From Alcanivorax limicola (GTDB taxonomy: Bacteria; Pseudomonadota; Gammaproteobacteria; Pseudomonadales; Alcanivoracaceae), in assembly GCF_019931215.1 (NCBI RefSeq), contig NZ_JAIOUB010000001.1, positions 682,001 to 746,000 of the forward strand: a stretch of DNA of 64,000 nucleotides. The letters are read 5' to 3'. The notes beneath the pieces were generated by a model, which worked only from the letters and a program-made list of their open reading frames with translations, ran no database searches and had not been told where the DNA came from. A program made the position numbers and the translations under genes. Shown piece by piece: positions 62,491 through 64,000 of the stretch (position 1 is its first letter; each line of letters starts with the position of its first letter).

Positions 62491-63645
62491 ATGCACCCTC
62501 TTCACTTCATTCGCGCTGTGGCGGCCGCTCTGTTGGTCAAGGCAACATGCTGGGCAACCATTGCCACGGGCAGCGCATGCCTGACGGAGAACGAGACTGC
62601 AGAGGGTAGGACAAACCTGCCTCTGCGGGCACTCTATGAGCAGCCCGTGAGCTGCTGGCCCGCCCCGCATGTGGACGATGGCGTGGCCTGGCAGCCCCTG
62701 GGCGAACTGCCCCCCCGTGCCGACATCGCCCCCGCGAAGCGCGACCTGGGCCAGAAGCTGTTCTTCGACCCCCGGTTATCAAGCTCCGGGCAGATCGCCT
62801 GTGCAAGCTGCCATGACCCGGATATGGGCTGGGCCGATGGCCGACGCCTGCCCTTTGGCCACGACCGGCAACGCGGGCACCGCAATACACCGTCGATCAT
62901 GAACACCGGCTACCTGACCCACATCTTCTGGGATGGCCGCGTCGGCTCGCTGGAAGAACAGGCCAAGGCCAGCATACTGAACCCGATCGAAATGAATGCC
63001 ACCGAGGCACAGGCCGTGCGCAGGATTGCGGAGACAGACGGCTATCGCCCCCTGTTCGAAGCCGCCTTCGATGACGACGCGGTGACGTTCGACAGGATCG
63101 CCGGTGCTATTGCGGACTTCGTCCGCACCATCAATACGCCGAACACGCCATTCGATCGCTTCCTGCGCGGTGACCGCGAAAGCCTCTCGGATGCCCAAGT
63201 CCGCGGCCTGCATCTGTTTCGCACCCAGGCCCGCTGCATGAACTGCCACAGCGGCGCACTGTTTTCCGACGAGACGTTCCACCATCTCGGGACCGCAGTC
63301 TATCAACACAGCGGCGGCTATGAGGGGCGTCATCGCGTCACCGGCGCGCCACAGGACATGACAGCGTTCCGCGTACCGCCACTGCGTGGCACCGCCCTGA
63401 CCGGCCCCTGGATGCACACCGGCATCGCCCCCGACCTGAGAAGCCTGCTGCACCTCTACAACATCGGCTGGTGGCAGAACAACGCACTCGAGGGTCAGCA
63501 CGACGACCCGAAATTTCCAAAACTGTCACCACTGATCCAGCCCCTGGCACTGAGCGCGTCGGAGATCAGCGATCTCGAGGCCTTCCTGAAGGCCATCTCG
63601 CCCAGCCCCGGAGAAAACCGCCGCGAACCTCCTTCGCTGCCCTGA
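62491..63645 (+). CDS. Di-haem cytochrome c peroxidase-like protein (MauG/MbnH type)
   Basis: 384 residues. An N-terminal signal peptide (FIRAVAAALLVKATCWATIA) precedes two haem c sites CASCHD (near residue 107) and CMNCH (near residue 250). Between them a Trp in HIFWDGRVGS corresponds to the MauG/CcpA bridging Trp. Such proteins reduce peroxide or oxidise Trp residues of partner proteins (MbnH on MbnP). A putative lipoprotein partner begins 18 nt downstream. The Fur box and the periplasmic location suggest an iron- or copper-linked envelope role. Which enzyme type it is cannot be fixed without the partner. Confidence 0.8.
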   Translation: MHPLHFIRAVAAALLVKATCWATIATGSACLTENETAEGRTNLPLRALYEQPVSCWPAPHVDDGVAWQPLGELPPRADIAPAKRDLGQKLFFDPRLSSSGQIACASCHDPDMGWADGRRLPFGHDRQRGHRNTPSIMNTGYLTHIFWDGRVGSLEEQAKASILNPIEMNATEAQAVRRIAETDGYRPLFEAAFDDDAVTFDRIAGAIADFVRTINTPNTPFDRFLRGDRESLSDAQVRGLHLFRTQARCMNCHSGALFSDETFHHLGTAVYQHSGGYEGRHRVTGAPQDMTAFRVPPLRGTALTGPWMHTGIAPDLRSLLHLYNIGWWQNNALEGQHDDPKFPKLSPLIQPLALSASEISDLEAFLKAISPSPGENRREPPSLP

Positions 63646-63663
63646 CATGATGAGGCCTTACCC

Positions 63664-64000
63664 ATGAAACCTGCTCAGCTCACGCGCCGCCACCAGCGGC
63701 TGGGACTCCTTCTCTCAGGCATGCTCGCGCTTGTCGGCCTGCAAGCGTGCGGTGGCGGCGGCGGTAGCGGCGGCACTACGCCACCGCCGCAGACCAGCCT
63801 GACCGGCCAAGTGGATGTGCCCGGCGCCAGCAATGCCCGTGTGCTGCTGCGTGACGACGCCGACAGCGCCCGCTCATCTGTCGTGGTCAGCGACCAGAGT
63901 GGACAGTTCAGCGTAAGCACCCCGACCACCCCGCAACCGGGCTGGTATCTGTCCGCCACTGGCGGCGTGGTCAACAACACCGGTCTCGACATGCAGGGCG
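63664..64000 (+). CDS. Lipoprotein, N-terminal part (gene continues past the window)
   Basis: The first 112 codons of an unfinished gene. Signal peptide with lipobox VGLQAC, then a Gly-rich linker (CGGGGGSGG, TTPPPQ), then beta-rich SLTGQVDVPGASNARVLLRDD and VSDQSGQFSVST, which looks like a carboxypeptidase-regulatory-type or Ig-like domain. It is likely co-transcribed with the di-haem peroxidase; a partner substrate of that enzyme is possible but untested. Confidence 0.75.
   Translation, partial: MKPAQLTRRHQRLGLLLSGMLALVGLQACGGGGGSGGTTPPPQTSLTGQVDVPGASNARVLLRDDADSARSSVVVSDQSGQFSVSTPTTPQPGWYLSATGGVVNNTGLDMQG

Noticed and set aside
62164-62670. 168-codon minus-strand frame upstream of infC
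   Set aside because: Would extend across the Fur box and into the peroxidase gene; no family features.

Overview
The window is a GC-rich chromosomal segment of a gammaproteobacterium. Gene order and content point to an Alcanivorax-type marine hydrocarbon degrader or a close relative. The evidence is psrA and lexA near topA, the order pepN / DUF1315 / nadK, a DUF1302-DUF1329-MMPL-YCF48 envelope locus, an acyclic-terpene (atu) cluster, and infC-rpmI-rplT-pheST-ihfA. The taxonomic call is inference from gene content; no rRNA gene is present. I saw no transposase, prophage or CRISPR array.

Layout. 1-8.4 kb: end of an L,D-transpeptidase, psrA (with a strong self-operator), a LOG-family nucleosidase, topA, a universal stress protein, a cNMP-binding protein, then lexA (with an SOS box), a DUF1499 protein and tatD. 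8.4-14.6 kb: an envelope/sensing block with three lipoproteins and an orphan multi-pass sensor histidine kinase. 14.6-18.5 kb: a glutaredoxin-like protein, rlmKL, rmf and pyrD. pyrD has an unusual leader in which a terminator-like hairpin and U-tract abut the start codon. 18.6-29.7 kb: two copies of a DUF1302 beta-barrel plus DUF1329 periplasmic pair, flanking a YCF48 propeller gene and an MMPL/RND exporter. This looks like an envelope lipid or hydrophobic-compound transport system of unknown substrate. 30-37 kb: pepN, DUF1315, nadK, a cNMP-rhodanese fusion, a coiled-coil zinc-ribbon protein, an acidic microprotein, tRNA-Asp and tRNA-Val.

37.5-49 kb: a TetR regulator (AtuR-like) and the operon atuABCDEF plus an acyl-CoA synthetase (AtuH-like), for catabolism of citronellol/geraniol-type branched acids through geranyl-CoA carboxylase. 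An 18-bp inverted repeat in the atuA promoter is a good operator candidate. 49.0-50.1 kb is an unusual non-coding island: a terminator, two large palindromes, and an AT-rich stretch with a cluster of DnaA boxes. 50.1-54.8 kb: a phasin-like protein, DUF445, an SCP2-like membrane protein, two similar small membrane proteins, and a degenerate GGDEF protein. 54.8-62.2 kb: cmoB, cmoA, tRNA-Pro, a MerR-like gene, ihfA, pheT, pheS, rplT, rpmI and infC (ATT start). 62.3-64 kb: a Fur-box-controlled di-haem peroxidase (MauG/MbnH type) and a truncated lipoprotein lie where thrS is often found.

Most promising for follow-up: the duplicated DUF1302/DUF1329 module around the exporter, the DnaA-box/palindrome island at 49.1-49.9 kb, and the pyrD leader.
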